A DNA stretch of 64,000 nt from the NCBI RefSeq assembly GCF_019710585.1, contig NZ_JAIFZQ010000002.1, forward strand, positions 246,885-310,884, written 5' to 3'. Position 1 is the first letter of the stretch. The number at the start of each line of letters is the position of its first letter. The position numbers were made by a program, and so were the translations under genes. This DNA is from Arthrobacter sp. MAHUQ-56 (GTDB lineage: Bacteria > Actinomycetota > Actinomycetes > Actinomycetales > Micrococcaceae). Shown one piece after another: positions 8,993-15,362 of this stretch. The notes under the pieces are model-generated. The model worked only from the letters and a program-made list of their open reading frames with translations. It ran no database searches and was not told the origin of the DNA.

Positions 8993-9829
8993 ATGACGAT
9001 CAAAAAGGAATTGAAACAGGTCGTTGACACGGCCGAGGACCTCACGAATTCCCGCACCCTCGAGGTTCTGGCCAGGACCGGTTTTGCGGTCAGCGGCATC
9101 CTGCACCTGCTCGTGGGTGCCATATCCATCCGGCTGGCAGCGGGTGGCACGGGCAGCGCGGATTTCAGCGGTGCGGTGGCCGAACTGGCCACCATGCCCG
9201 TTGGTCCGTTCCTGCTGTGGGGCAGCTTCGGCGCCTGCGCCGCGCTGTCGCTCTGGCAGGCCGGTGATGCGATCTTCGACTTCAACCACCAAGCGACCAA
9301 GACAAAGATCAAGAACAAAGCAAAGGCCAGCCTGCAGGCGATCGTGTACGGCGTCCTTGCCCTGACCCTGTGGCACTTCGCCACAGGCACCGGGACGGGC
9401 GGAGACAACCGCAAGGCCACCAGCGACTTCACCGTCTCCATGATGGAAGCGCCCGGCGGGGTGGCGCTGCTGGTCCTGGTCGGCCTTGCCGTCGCCGTTA
9501 CGGGCGTGGCCTACGGCATGCGGGGGCCAAGGAAGTCATTCGAGAAACAGCTGCGGATGCCGGAGCGCGGTGCGGCCCGGGTGGCGGTGACGAGTCTTGG
9601 CGTGGCCGGTTACCTGGCGAAAGGGATGGTCCTGCTGCTGACCGGCCTGCTGATCGTCATCGCCACGATCAAAGAGCATCCGGAGGATTCCACGGGACTG
9701 GACGGGGGCCTTCGGGCCCTCCGCGACCAGCCACTGGGTCCATATCTCCTCGCAGCAGTGGGGGCCGGGCTGGTCTGCTATGGCGCCTACATGATCATGC
9801 GCGCCCGGCTGGCCAGAATGACCAAGTAA
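8993..9829 (+). CDS. DUF1206 membrane protein
   Basis: A 278-residue polytopic protein with six hydrophobic segments arranged as three similar two-helix repeats, beginning near residues 22, 110 and 205. Each repeat opens with a small-residue-rich helix of the type R.G..V.G.L..L.G, the recognised layout of DUF1206 proteins. The function of the family is unknown. The ATG at 8993 lies directly behind AAAAGGAA; an upstream open frame is a chance extension. It is divergent from the WXG100 gene with 177 bases between, in which I see no clear operator. Confidence 0.85.
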   Translation: MTIKKELKQVVDTAEDLTNSRTLEVLARTGFAVSGILHLLVGAISIRLAAGGTGSADFSGAVAELATMPVGPFLLWGSFGACAALSLWQAGDAIFDFNHQATKTKIKNKAKASLQAIVYGVLALTLWHFATGTGTGGDNRKATSDFTVSMMEAPGGVALLVLVGLAVAVTGVAYGMRGPRKSFEKQLRMPERGAARVAVTSLGVAGYLAKGMVLLLTGLLIVIATIKEHPEDSTGLDGGLRALRDQPLGPYLLAAVGAGLVCYGAYMIMRARLARMTK

Positions 9830-9857
9830 CCGCCTGCGCGGTGGCTAGGGTGGGAAC

Positions 9858-10337
9858 ATGCCCCAGGTACGTGCCGAACGCCTCATCCGGATCGACCCGG
9901 AGACAGCCTTCGCCCTTTCCCAGACCACAGGCGGTTTCCGGCTTAAGTGGGACCCCTTCATCTCCGCGCAGGGCTTCCTGGACGGGGCGGAAGCGGCGGG
10001 CAAGGGCGTCCGCACCCGGACCAGGTCGCGGCTGGGCCTAATCATGGTCAGCGAGTATGTTTCCTATGCCCCGCCTCGGAATGTGGGCATGACCATGGTG
10101 GCCGGGCCGTGGTTCTTCGCCAACTTCGGCGGCGGCTGGCGTTTCACGGCGGACGACGGCGGCACGCGGGCAGTCTGGAAGTACACCTTTTCGTGCCGGC
10201 CGGCTTTGCTGCGGCCTGTGATGGAGTGGATCGGTGCCCGGCTGCTGGGGCATGAGATCGAACGGCGGATCGAGGCGTTCGCCCGCGCATGCGAGGACGA
10301 CGCCCTGCTGGCGGAGTTCCGGGCGCTCAACTCCTAG
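9858..10337 (+). CDS. SRPBCC-superfamily ligand-binding protein
   Basis: A 159-residue protein of the START/Bet v 1-like (SRPBCC, polyketide cyclase/dehydrase) fold. It has the family rhythm of an N-terminal strand (VRAERLIRIDPETAFAL), a helix, a curved sheet with alternating polar residues (GWRFTADDGGTRAVWKYTF) and a long C-terminal amphipathic helix (GHEIERRIEAFARACED). Such proteins bind hydrophobic ligands in a cavity; ligand and role here are unknown. It starts 28 bases after the DUF1206 gene, so co-transcription is possible. Its stop is 13 bases from the stop of the convergent anti-sigma gene. Confidence 0.75.
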   Translation: MPQVRAERLIRIDPETAFALSQTTGGFRLKWDPFISAQGFLDGAEAAGKGVRTRTRSRLGLIMVSEYVSYAPPRNVGMTMVAGPWFFANFGGGWRFTADDGGTRAVWKYTFSCRPALLRPVMEWIGARLLGHEIERRIEAFARACEDDALLAEFRALNS

Positions 10338-10350
10338 GACCACCCGGCGG

Positions 10351-11010
10351 CTAGGGAACGGCGATCACGGCCACCGCGCGCTGGGTGCCGTCCCGCAGTT
10401 CGACGCTCGAGATGCTGGCGAGCTGGATGGGCGTTGCCCCGGTGATCTTGACCTTTCCGCTGGGGGTGGCTGTCCAGGCGCAGGCACGGTCCTCGCCGCC
10501 GGCCCGGTCCCGGACCCACAGCGACAACGTGCCCTGGGACGGCAGGCTGCTCCCGCTGACCGCCAGTTCGGTGCCCCAGGTCTTCCTGGCCATGTCGATA
10601 TTGACCTGCAGCCCGCTGCCGGCAGCCACGGAGTAGGTGGCATCCGGCTGCGGCGGACGGACGAGCAACGGGCCCACGGCAAGGCCCACTGCCAGGCACG
10701 CAGCGGCGACGGCCCCCGCCAGCGCCGCCCACCGCCGTCGTACTTTCCGGCGCCGGCGTGCCAGTTCATCGAAAAGCTGCACGGGGACGCTGGCCGGGAC
10801 TGCCCCGCTGCCGCCGGAAGCGGCAGTGAGGGCCACGGCGTCCGGCACGGGAAGGGCGTCCAGCAGCATGGGAACTTTCTCCAGCACCGCCAGTTCCTTC
10901 CGGCAGGCAGCACAAGCCTGCAGGTGCGATTCGAACAGGGCGGCGTCTGCCGCGTCCAGGCCACCCAGCACGTAGGCACCCATCAGGTAGTGCGGGTCTG
11001 CCGTGTTCAC
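10351..11010 (-). CDS. Zinc-binding anti-sigma factor, RslA/RskA-like
   Basis: A 219-residue membrane protein that holds the cognate ECF sigma factor inactive and releases it on an envelope or redox signal. The cytoplasmic N-terminus contains the ZAS zinc motif H29-x3-C33-x2-C36 (ESHLQACAACRKEL). One transmembrane helix lies at about 94-115, followed by an extracytoplasmic domain of about 100 residues of the RskA C-terminal type with the pattern AVSGSSLPSQGTLSLWV. Its start codon overlaps the stop of the sigma gene (ATGA, 11007-11010), the standard arrangement for an ECF sigma/anti-sigma pair. By the known RslA mechanism, oxidation of the zinc cysteines could be the trigger. Confidence 0.92.
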   Translation of the reverse strand: MNTADPHYLMGAYVLGGLDAADAALFESHLQACAACRKELAVLEKVPMLLDALPVPDAVALTAASGGSGAVPASVPVQLFDELARRRRKVRRRWAALAGAVAAACLAVGLAVGPLLVRPPQPDATYSVAAGSGLQVNIDMARKTWGTELAVSGSSLPSQGTLSLWVRDRAGGEDRACAWTATPSGKVKITGATPIQLASISSVELRDGTQRAVAVIAVP

Positions 11011-11507
11011 CGTTCCACCCCCATCTCGTCCAGGACGGTGCGCAGTGCCCGCAGGGCGTAGAACGCCCGGGACTTGACCGTTCCGGCGGGAATGTTGAGC
11101 TGGACCGCGGCCTCGTTAACGGTAAAGCGGCGGTAGTGCAGGGCCACCAGGACCTCGCGGTGCTCCCTGCTCAAACGCAGCAGTGCCTCCTCCATCAGGA
11201 CCCGGTTGAGCAGCTCGTCGGCGCGCTCCACCACATCGGCGGGGTCGGTGAGGCCGCTTTCCAGCGCCTCGTGCGGGCGGCGCTGGCTCCGCCGGTAATT
11301 GTCGATCATGATGTTCCTGGCCGTTCGGTACAGATAGCTGCGGAAGCTGCCAGTGATGTCCGGGGCATGCTGCCAGACCCGCAGGACGGTTTCCTGCACC
11401 ACGTCCTCGGCTATCTGGGGGTCGCGGGTGGCGCCCAGCACAAAGCGGCGCAGGGCATCGCCGTGCTCGCGGTAGATGGCCTCCACCACGTTCTCGTCGA
11501 GTGGCAT
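11007..11507 (-). CDS. ECF sigma factor, SigL-like
   Basis: A 166-residue RNA polymerase sigma factor with only regions 2 and 4. Region 2 is at about residues 10-75 (RFVLGATRDPQIAEDVVQET, then WQHAPDITGSFRSYLYRTAR). Region 4 is at about 110-160, with the helix-turn-helix TVNEAAVQLNIPAGTVKSR. The gene is followed by an overlapping zinc anti-sigma factor. Its own upstream region carries TGAACC-N16-CGTC, which matches the promoter described for M. tuberculosis SigL (-35 TGAACC, -10 CGT), and the same motif lies in front of the divergent lipoprotein. I therefore infer autoregulation and SigL-type specificity. The SigL/SigK subgroup assignment is by promoter and partner, not by phylogeny. Confidence 0.92.
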   Translation of the reverse strand: MPLDENVVEAIYREHGDALRRFVLGATRDPQIAEDVVQETVLRVWQHAPDITGSFRSYLYRTARNIMIDNYRRSQRRPHEALESGLTDPADVVERADELLNRVLMEEALLRLSREHREVLVALHYRRFTVNEAAVQLNIPAGTVKSRAFYALRALRTVLDEMGVER

Positions 11508-11547
11508 GCCACTCCTCCCGTTCCCGTGCCTGCGTCCTGTGCTGTTA

Positions 11548-11573
11548 GACGCCGGACAGCCCGAAATGGTTCA
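11548..11573 (-). promoter_or_regulatory. ECF promoter of the sigma/anti-sigma operon
   Basis: On the minus strand TGAACC (11573-11568) is followed after exactly 16 bases by CGTC (11551-11548), about 40 bases upstream of the sigma gene start. It matches the SigL-type -35/-10 pair and implies that the sigma factor transcribes its own operon. Confidence 0.75.
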
Positions 11574-11605
11574 CCGTGGCAGGCTTCCACTGACCGGGGC
11601 CGCAC

Positions 11606-11631
11606 TGAACCATTCTTCACCCGGGAGCGTC
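11606..11631 (+). promoter_or_regulatory. ECF promoter of the Lipoprotein_15-type gene
   Basis: TGAACC (11606-11611), a 16-base spacer and CGTC (11628-11631) lie 53 bases upstream of the lipoprotein ATG. This is the same motif and spacing as the promoter of the divergent sigma operon 32 bases away, so the lipoprotein is a likely direct target of the sigma factor. Confidence 0.75.
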
Positions 11632-11684
11632 GTATGGGTTAGCGTCCGGCGATCCGACGCCGGGCCCCAGCCCAGGAGCACACC

Positions 11685-12236
11685 ATGAAGAAAACCATCG
11701 GGGCAGGATTTGCCGTCCTGGCCCTGGCGGCGGCCCTGGCCGCCTGCGGCAGCAACAGCGGAAGCACCACGGCCAGCAGCCCGGCCACCAGTACCGCGGC
11801 AGCCAGCGGCACTGCCTCCCCGACAGCAGCGGCGTCCGGGTCCGGATCGGCGCAAGCCAGCGCAGCGGCTGAGCTGATGACGGCGTCCTCGTCAGCGGGC
11901 ACCATCGTGGTGGATGCGAAGGGTATGAGCGTCTACTTCTTCACGAAGGATACGAAGGGTTCCGGGACGAGTGCCTGCACGGGCGCGTGCCTGGTGCAGT
12001 GGCCTCCTGTGACCACCACGTCCGCAACACCCAGCGCGTCGGGGGTGACCGGAACCTTGGGCACCATCACGACTCCTGACGGCAAGAAGCAGGTGACCCT
12101 CAACGGCATGCCGCTGTACTACTTCGCCAAGGACACCAAGGCGGGCGACGTCCTGGGCCAGGGCGTCAACAACGTCTGGTACCTCGCGAATCCTTCCGGT
12201 GACATGATCAAGCCGGCAGGCGGCCAGACCTACTGA
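11685..12236 (+). CDS. Secreted lipoprotein with two Lipoprotein_15 (Yx[FWY]xxD) repeats
   Basis: A 183-residue exported lipoprotein: a Lys-Lys N-region, a hydrophobic stretch and the lipobox LAAC at about residues 18-21. A Ser/Thr/Ala-rich linker of about 45 residues follows. Two copies of the family repeat come next, each built around an aromatic-rich YFF/YYF..D turn: GMSVYFFTKDTKG (about 84-96) and GMPLYYFAKDTKAG (about 143-156). The first repeat is followed by a C-x3-C pair (SACTGACLVQW). The family (PF03640) is common in actinobacteria and of unknown biochemical role. An ECF promoter identical in pattern to that of the adjacent sigma operon indicates membership in its regulon. RBS AGGAGCAC precedes the ATG. 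Confidence 0.9.
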   Translation: MKKTIGAGFAVLALAAALAACGSNSGSTTASSPATSTAAASGTASPTAAASGSGSAQASAAAELMTASSSAGTIVVDAKGMSVYFFTKDTKGSGTSACTGACLVQWPPVTTTSATPSASGVTGTLGTITTPDGKKQVTLNGMPLYYFAKDTKAGDVLGQGVNNVWYLANPSGDMIKPAGGQTY

Positions 12237-12254
12237 CGCTGCCTTCGGGCAGCG
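12237..12254. terminator. Bidirectional hairpin terminator
   Basis: CGCTGCC and GGCAGCG form a 7-bp stem around a TTCG tetraloop, located between the convergent stops of the lipoprotein and the second anti-sigma-like gene. No long T run is present, as is usual in this GC-rich lineage. Confidence 0.6.
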
Positions 12255-12257
12255 GCA

Positions 12258-13034
12258 CTACCGCAGCGGAACGTCCGGGATCTTGCTGGGCAGCGGCATC
12301 TCCGTCGGGGCGGGAACGGGCAGCTTCGGGGCCTCATCGAGGCCCTTCCTGACGTCCTCCGCGACGGAGCCCGGCGTTGTCGGCTGCGCGGGGTTCTTCC
12401 CGCCCGGTTGTCCGTGCGTGGGAGCATTGCCCGGCCGGCCCGGCGCGGTCGACGGCGTCCCGGCAGCGGGGGCCGGCGCGGTTGCCGCGGCGGTGGGGAC
12501 GGCGTCCGGGCTCGTTGACGGTGCCGGGGCAGCCGGACGGGGAGCCGGCACATCGCCGCCGGTGCTTCCCGTGGGCGCTGCGGAAGTCCCGGTCACGAAC
12601 GACGTGACGGCCTGGTTCAGCTGGGCGAAGGAGTCGCGGAGGCCCTGGTCGGAGGCGACGGCGACCGCACCGCCGGCGGCGAGCGAGGCAGCCACCGACA
12701 ACGTGGTCAGCGTGATGCGGCGCTTCGCCCTGCGGCGGGCCGCCAGCTCGTCGGCCGGGCGCCCGGCATGGCGCATGGCGGCGGGTTGGGCGGTGGCCGG
12801 TTCCACGACCTGCAGGTCGACGGCGGTCAGCGTTGCCGTTGCCGGGCTGGCGGCGCGGGCAGTGCCGGCACCGGCCATCAGCGCGGCGACGTCGGCAGAC
12901 GGCGCGGGCGCCTGCGCTGCCAGCGCACGCAGCTGGAGCAGGGCGGGACGAAGCTGGCCGTCGTCGTCCAGGTCCGCTTCGAGCAGGAGCTGGTCAACGA
13001 ACCGGTCGTTGCGGGAGCCTGCGGTGTCACTCAT
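12258..13034 (-). CDS. Single-span membrane protein, probable anti-sigma factor
   Basis: A 258-residue protein. Its N-terminus (MSDTAGSRNDRFVDQLLLEADLD...) and an Ala-rich helical region (to about 130) are cytoplasmic. One transmembrane helix follows (LTTLSVAASLAAGGAVAVAS, about 135-154), then an outer Pro/Ala/Thr/Ser-rich tail to the end. It has no H-x3-C-x2-C zinc motif, unlike the other anti-sigma in this window, and so resembles RsdA-type non-zinc anti-sigma factors in layout. The ATG at 13034 overlaps the end of the sigma gene by eight bases, which is the main evidence for the role. The ECF partner of unknown signal and the long proline-rich tail make cell-wall sensing plausible, but this is inference. 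Confidence 0.7.
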   Translation of the reverse strand: MSDTAGSRNDRFVDQLLLEADLDDDGQLRPALLQLRALAAQAPAPSADVAALMAGAGTARAASPATATLTAVDLQVVEPATAQPAAMRHAGRPADELAARRRAKRRITLTTLSVAASLAAGGAVAVASDQGLRDSFAQLNQAVTSFVTGTSAAPTGSTGGDVPAPRPAAPAPSTSPDAVPTAAATAPAPAAGTPSTAPGRPGNAPTHGQPGGKNPAQPTTPGSVAEDVRKGLDEAPKLPVPAPTEMPLPSKIPDVPLR

Positions 13035-13605
13035 TGTTCGCCTGGTTTCTTTTGAGCGTTTGTGCCTTGAGGTTTTGGAGGGCCCTGCGCTGGAGCTGCT
13101 TGACGGCTCCGGCACTCTTGCCCATGATGGCGGCCACCTGGTCGATGGACAGGTCGGCCACGACGCGAAGGGCCAGGACCTCCTGGTGTTCCTCGCTGAG
13201 TCCTTCCAGCATGGCTTCCGCGCCGCTGGCCAGTTCGACGGCATGGTCCTCCGCGGAGGGCGTGGTCCGGCCGTCCGTCAGGGGGTCATACGGGGTGAGC
13301 TGCGGCCGGCGTTCCAGCCGGCGGTAGTGATCCACCATGCGGGCGTGGGCAATCGAGAAGAGCAGCGATTTGGCGCCCTGCACCCCGCCGGTGAGGCTGC
13401 CGATCCTGGGGTAAAAAGCCAGGAAAACGTCCTGGGTGACGGCCTCGGGATCATCGAGCCCGCGCGCCTTGAGGTACCCCTGTACCGGGCCGGCGAAGGT
13501 GCGGTAGGCAACGTCGAACAACACGGCCGGATCCGTCCCGGCCGTGTCGTCGAATATGTCAATCTCGTCCTGGGCCAAAGTGTCCAGCACCAGCGGCTCC
13601 TCCAT
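13027..13605 (-). CDS. Sigma-70 family (ECF-type) RNA polymerase sigma factor
   Basis: About 192 residues. Region 2 is at about 25-95 (AGPVQGYLKARGLDDPEAVTQ, AKSLLFSIAHARMVDHYRR) and region 4 at about 130-185 (LSEEHQEVLALRVVADLSID followed by QVAAIMGKSAGAVKQLQRRA, a helix-turn-helix). The ATG at 13605 has no good ribosome binding site. The in-frame GTG at 13590 has GGAGGAG six bases upstream and is a credible alternative start giving 187 residues. It overlaps the downstream anti-sigma-like gene and sits downstream of a low-complexity envelope protein gene, from which a perfect palindrome separates it. Confidence 0.85.
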   Translation of the reverse strand: MEEPLVLDTLAQDEIDIFDDTAGTDPAVLFDVAYRTFAGPVQGYLKARGLDDPEAVTQDVFLAFYPRIGSLTGGVQGAKSLLFSIAHARMVDHYRRLERRPQLTPYDPLTDGRTTPSAEDHAVELASGAEAMLEGLSEEHQEVLALRVVADLSIDQVAAIMGKSAGAVKQLQRRALQNLKAQTLKRNQANNE

Positions 13606-13707
13606 CGCGGGGGGCGCATGCCACTCCCGGTTTCCGGCGCGGACTGCCCGCCCCCATGGTTTTCCGGCTGCCTCGTTGCGGGTCTTTCCGGGCTGCTGCC
13701 CGGCTGC

Positions 13708-13735
13708 CTGGACTGCGGCTGCAGCCGCAGTCCAG
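13708..13735. terminator. Perfect 28-bp palindrome between envelope protein and sigma gene
   Basis: A fully self-complementary 28-base sequence (arms CTGGACTGCGGCTG / CAGCCGCAGTCCAG) lies 15 bases after the stop of the upstream gene and about 100 bases before the sigma gene. It would form a 12-13 bp hairpin in the transcript. It may partly terminate or stabilise the upstream mRNA, so the first gene is expressed more than the sigma gene. Confidence 0.6.
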
Positions 13736-13750
13736 ACTAGGCCAACTGTC

Positions 13751-14413
13751 TTAGCGGACAGAAACCGACGGAGCGTGGACCGCGTTGCCCCCGGCCGGAA
13801 CAGCAGGCACGGCAGGAACGGCGGGCTCGCCGTCGACGCCCGGAACGGCAGGAACAGCCGGAACCGCGGGGGCGGACGGAACAGCCGGAACCTCGGGACG
13901 CTCAACCTTTGCGGAGGCGGAGCCCTTCGCTTCGGCGCTGCCCTTGGCGGCGGCCTCAGCCTTGGCTACGACATCGGTGCAGTAGCTCTCGATGTTCGCG
14001 TCACCCTTGGCGGCGATGGACAGCGAGGAAAACGCCTTCGAGGAAGCGTCCAGGCCGCCGTTGGTGTACGCGGTGCAGAGGCCCAGGGCGGCGGGACCGG
14101 CGGCGTCCACTGCGGTGTTGGCGTCAGCGGAGGCCGAGGTGCTGGCGGTGGCCCCGCTTTCGGAAGCCTCCGCCGTGGCGCCGGTCTCTGCTTCAGCAGT
14201 CGCGGTGGCGGTTGCGGTTGCGGTTGCGTCCGCTGCGGCCTCGGCTGCCTGCTTCGGGGCCGGGGCACCAAAGAGTTCGTGGGCGGTCTGCTGGGCTTCG
14301 GTGGGGAGGACACCCGAGACAGCGGCGGCACCGGTGCCTCCTACAGCCAGGGTTCCTGCTGCCAGGACTCCAGCGGCAACTTTGCTGGTGGCGAGAACGG
14401 TGAACACAGACAT
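13751..14413 (-). CDS. Low-complexity Ala/Thr/Pro-rich envelope protein
   Basis: I do not recognise a functional family. The 220-residue product starts MSVFTVLATSKVAAG with a hydrophobic helix at about 10-34 that serves as signal peptide or anchor. It then has an Ala-Thr alternating tract (DATATATATATAEAE), a more ordinary segment with two cysteines (GLCTAYTNGG, ESYCTDVV) and a C-terminal run of PAVPAVPAVP-type repeats. The start ATG at 14413 has GGAG AAG upstream. It heads the cluster with the downstream sigma and anti-sigma-like genes. A GTAACC-N16-CGATAT promoter lies ahead, so it may be the target as well as the neighbour of that sigma factor. The repeats look prone to slippage. Confidence 0.75.
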   Translation of the reverse strand: MSVFTVLATSKVAAGVLAAGTLAVGGTGAAAVSGVLPTEAQQTAHELFGAPAPKQAAEAAADATATATATATAEAETGATAEASESGATASTSASADANTAVDAAGPAALGLCTAYTNGGLDASSKAFSSLSIAAKGDANIESYCTDVVAKAEAAAKGSAEAKGSASAKVERPEVPAVPSAPAVPAVPAVPGVDGEPAVPAVPAVPAGGNAVHAPSVSVR

Positions 14414-14477
14414 CTTTACTTCTCCAAACCTTGACGACACGTCCTACTGGATCCGGCTGGCGGACCCATCACCTGCT

Positions 14478-14505
14478 ATATCGCCCCGGACCCCGCAAAG
14501 GTTAC
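14478..14505 (-). promoter_or_regulatory. ECF-type promoter GTAACC-N16-CGATAT
   Basis: On the minus strand GTAACC (14505-14500), a 16-base spacer and CGATAT (14483-14478) lie 64 bases upstream of the low-complexity protein start. The AACC core at -35 and CG-start at -10 with a 16-base spacer is the ECF pattern, but different from the SigL-like pair at 11.6 kb. It is the probable autoregulated promoter of this sigma module. Confidence 0.6.
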
Positions 14506-14518
14506 GGCCGGCAGGGAT

Positions 14519-15133
14519 TCAGTCGATGAACGCGTCCGCAAGCAGGTCCGCGACCACCCTGGCCCGGCGCTCCTCCAGGTCCGGGATCCGGGCGGCCAGG
14601 TGCTGGATGTAGGCGCCCACTTCTTCGTCGTCGAGGACCAGCAGGTCCGCCTGCCGGCACAACCAGGCCGCGTTGAGCGCGGTGATGTTTTCACGTTCCA
14701 GCAGTTCCTCGAACTCGCCGTCGAGCTCCTCCATCCGGAGGACGCCGTCGGGAATGTCTCCCCGCTCGTCCGGTGTGCCGTCCAGGTAGTGCACGGCATC
14801 TTCGTCGGACAGGCTGTCGTACGCCTCGACCGTGCGGTTGAAGAGGTCCAGGTGGGCGGCCGCCCCCATGCCCGCCATGCCTTCCCGGATCAGGGTGTCC
14901 GTCTCCGCGCGGTCCCCTGCGGTGAAGACGTACTGCGCGAACCCGCCCTCCAGTGCCTGGCTGAGGTAGAAATCCACGTAGTAGCTGCGGACTGCTGCCG
15001 GGGACATCTCCTCCAGGTGCAGGAGGGCGGCATGCATGGCGTCCACCACGCTGACGTTGGCCGCCACCGCTTCCTCGCTGCCGGCTTCGACGCTGCTGCT
15101 GGTCAGGACGACGGGCTGCTGGCTGGTGATCAT
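14519..15133 (-). CDS. DMP19/DUF4375 family protein
   Basis: A 204-residue acidic soluble protein. Its central region (LHLEEMSPAAVRSYYVDFYL, LEGGFAQYVFTAG) matches the DMP19/DUF4375 pattern, in which a gated Gly-x-x-Gln-(F/Y)-(F/V) turn follows a helix of an N-terminal bundle. The family adopts a DNA-mimic-like or bundle fold, and its role in this organism is unknown. The ATG at 15133 has AAGGATT upstream; an earlier in-frame ATG (15178) lacks a ribosome binding site. Transcribed alone, divergently from the SNF2 helicase gene. Confidence 0.7.
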   Translation of the reverse strand: MITSQQPVVLTSSSVEAGSEEAVAANVSVVDAMHAALLHLEEMSPAAVRSYYVDFYLSQALEGGFAQYVFTAGDRAETDTLIREGMAGMGAAAHLDLFNRTVEAYDSLSDEDAVHYLDGTPDERGDIPDGVLRMEELDGEFEELLERENITALNAAWLCRQADLLVLDDEEVGAYIQHLAARIPDLEERRARVVADLLADAFID

Positions 15134-15362
15134 GGGAATCCTTACTGCTGGTACTGGTGGCGCTGTGGACGCCTTCACGGTACGGCCGCCAGTTCACGCC
15201 AGTGCTGGAGAAAAAATGAACGCCAGGCGAAGTTTCCGGGTCTGTTGGGGAACCTCCGGCGGCAGGCGGCGCGGCCATGGGCTGCCGCCCGGCGAACTAA
15301 GATGGATCAGATAACCACCCACCGGACCCGGCTCCGCCGTGGCCTGCTGAAAGTAGCGTTCC

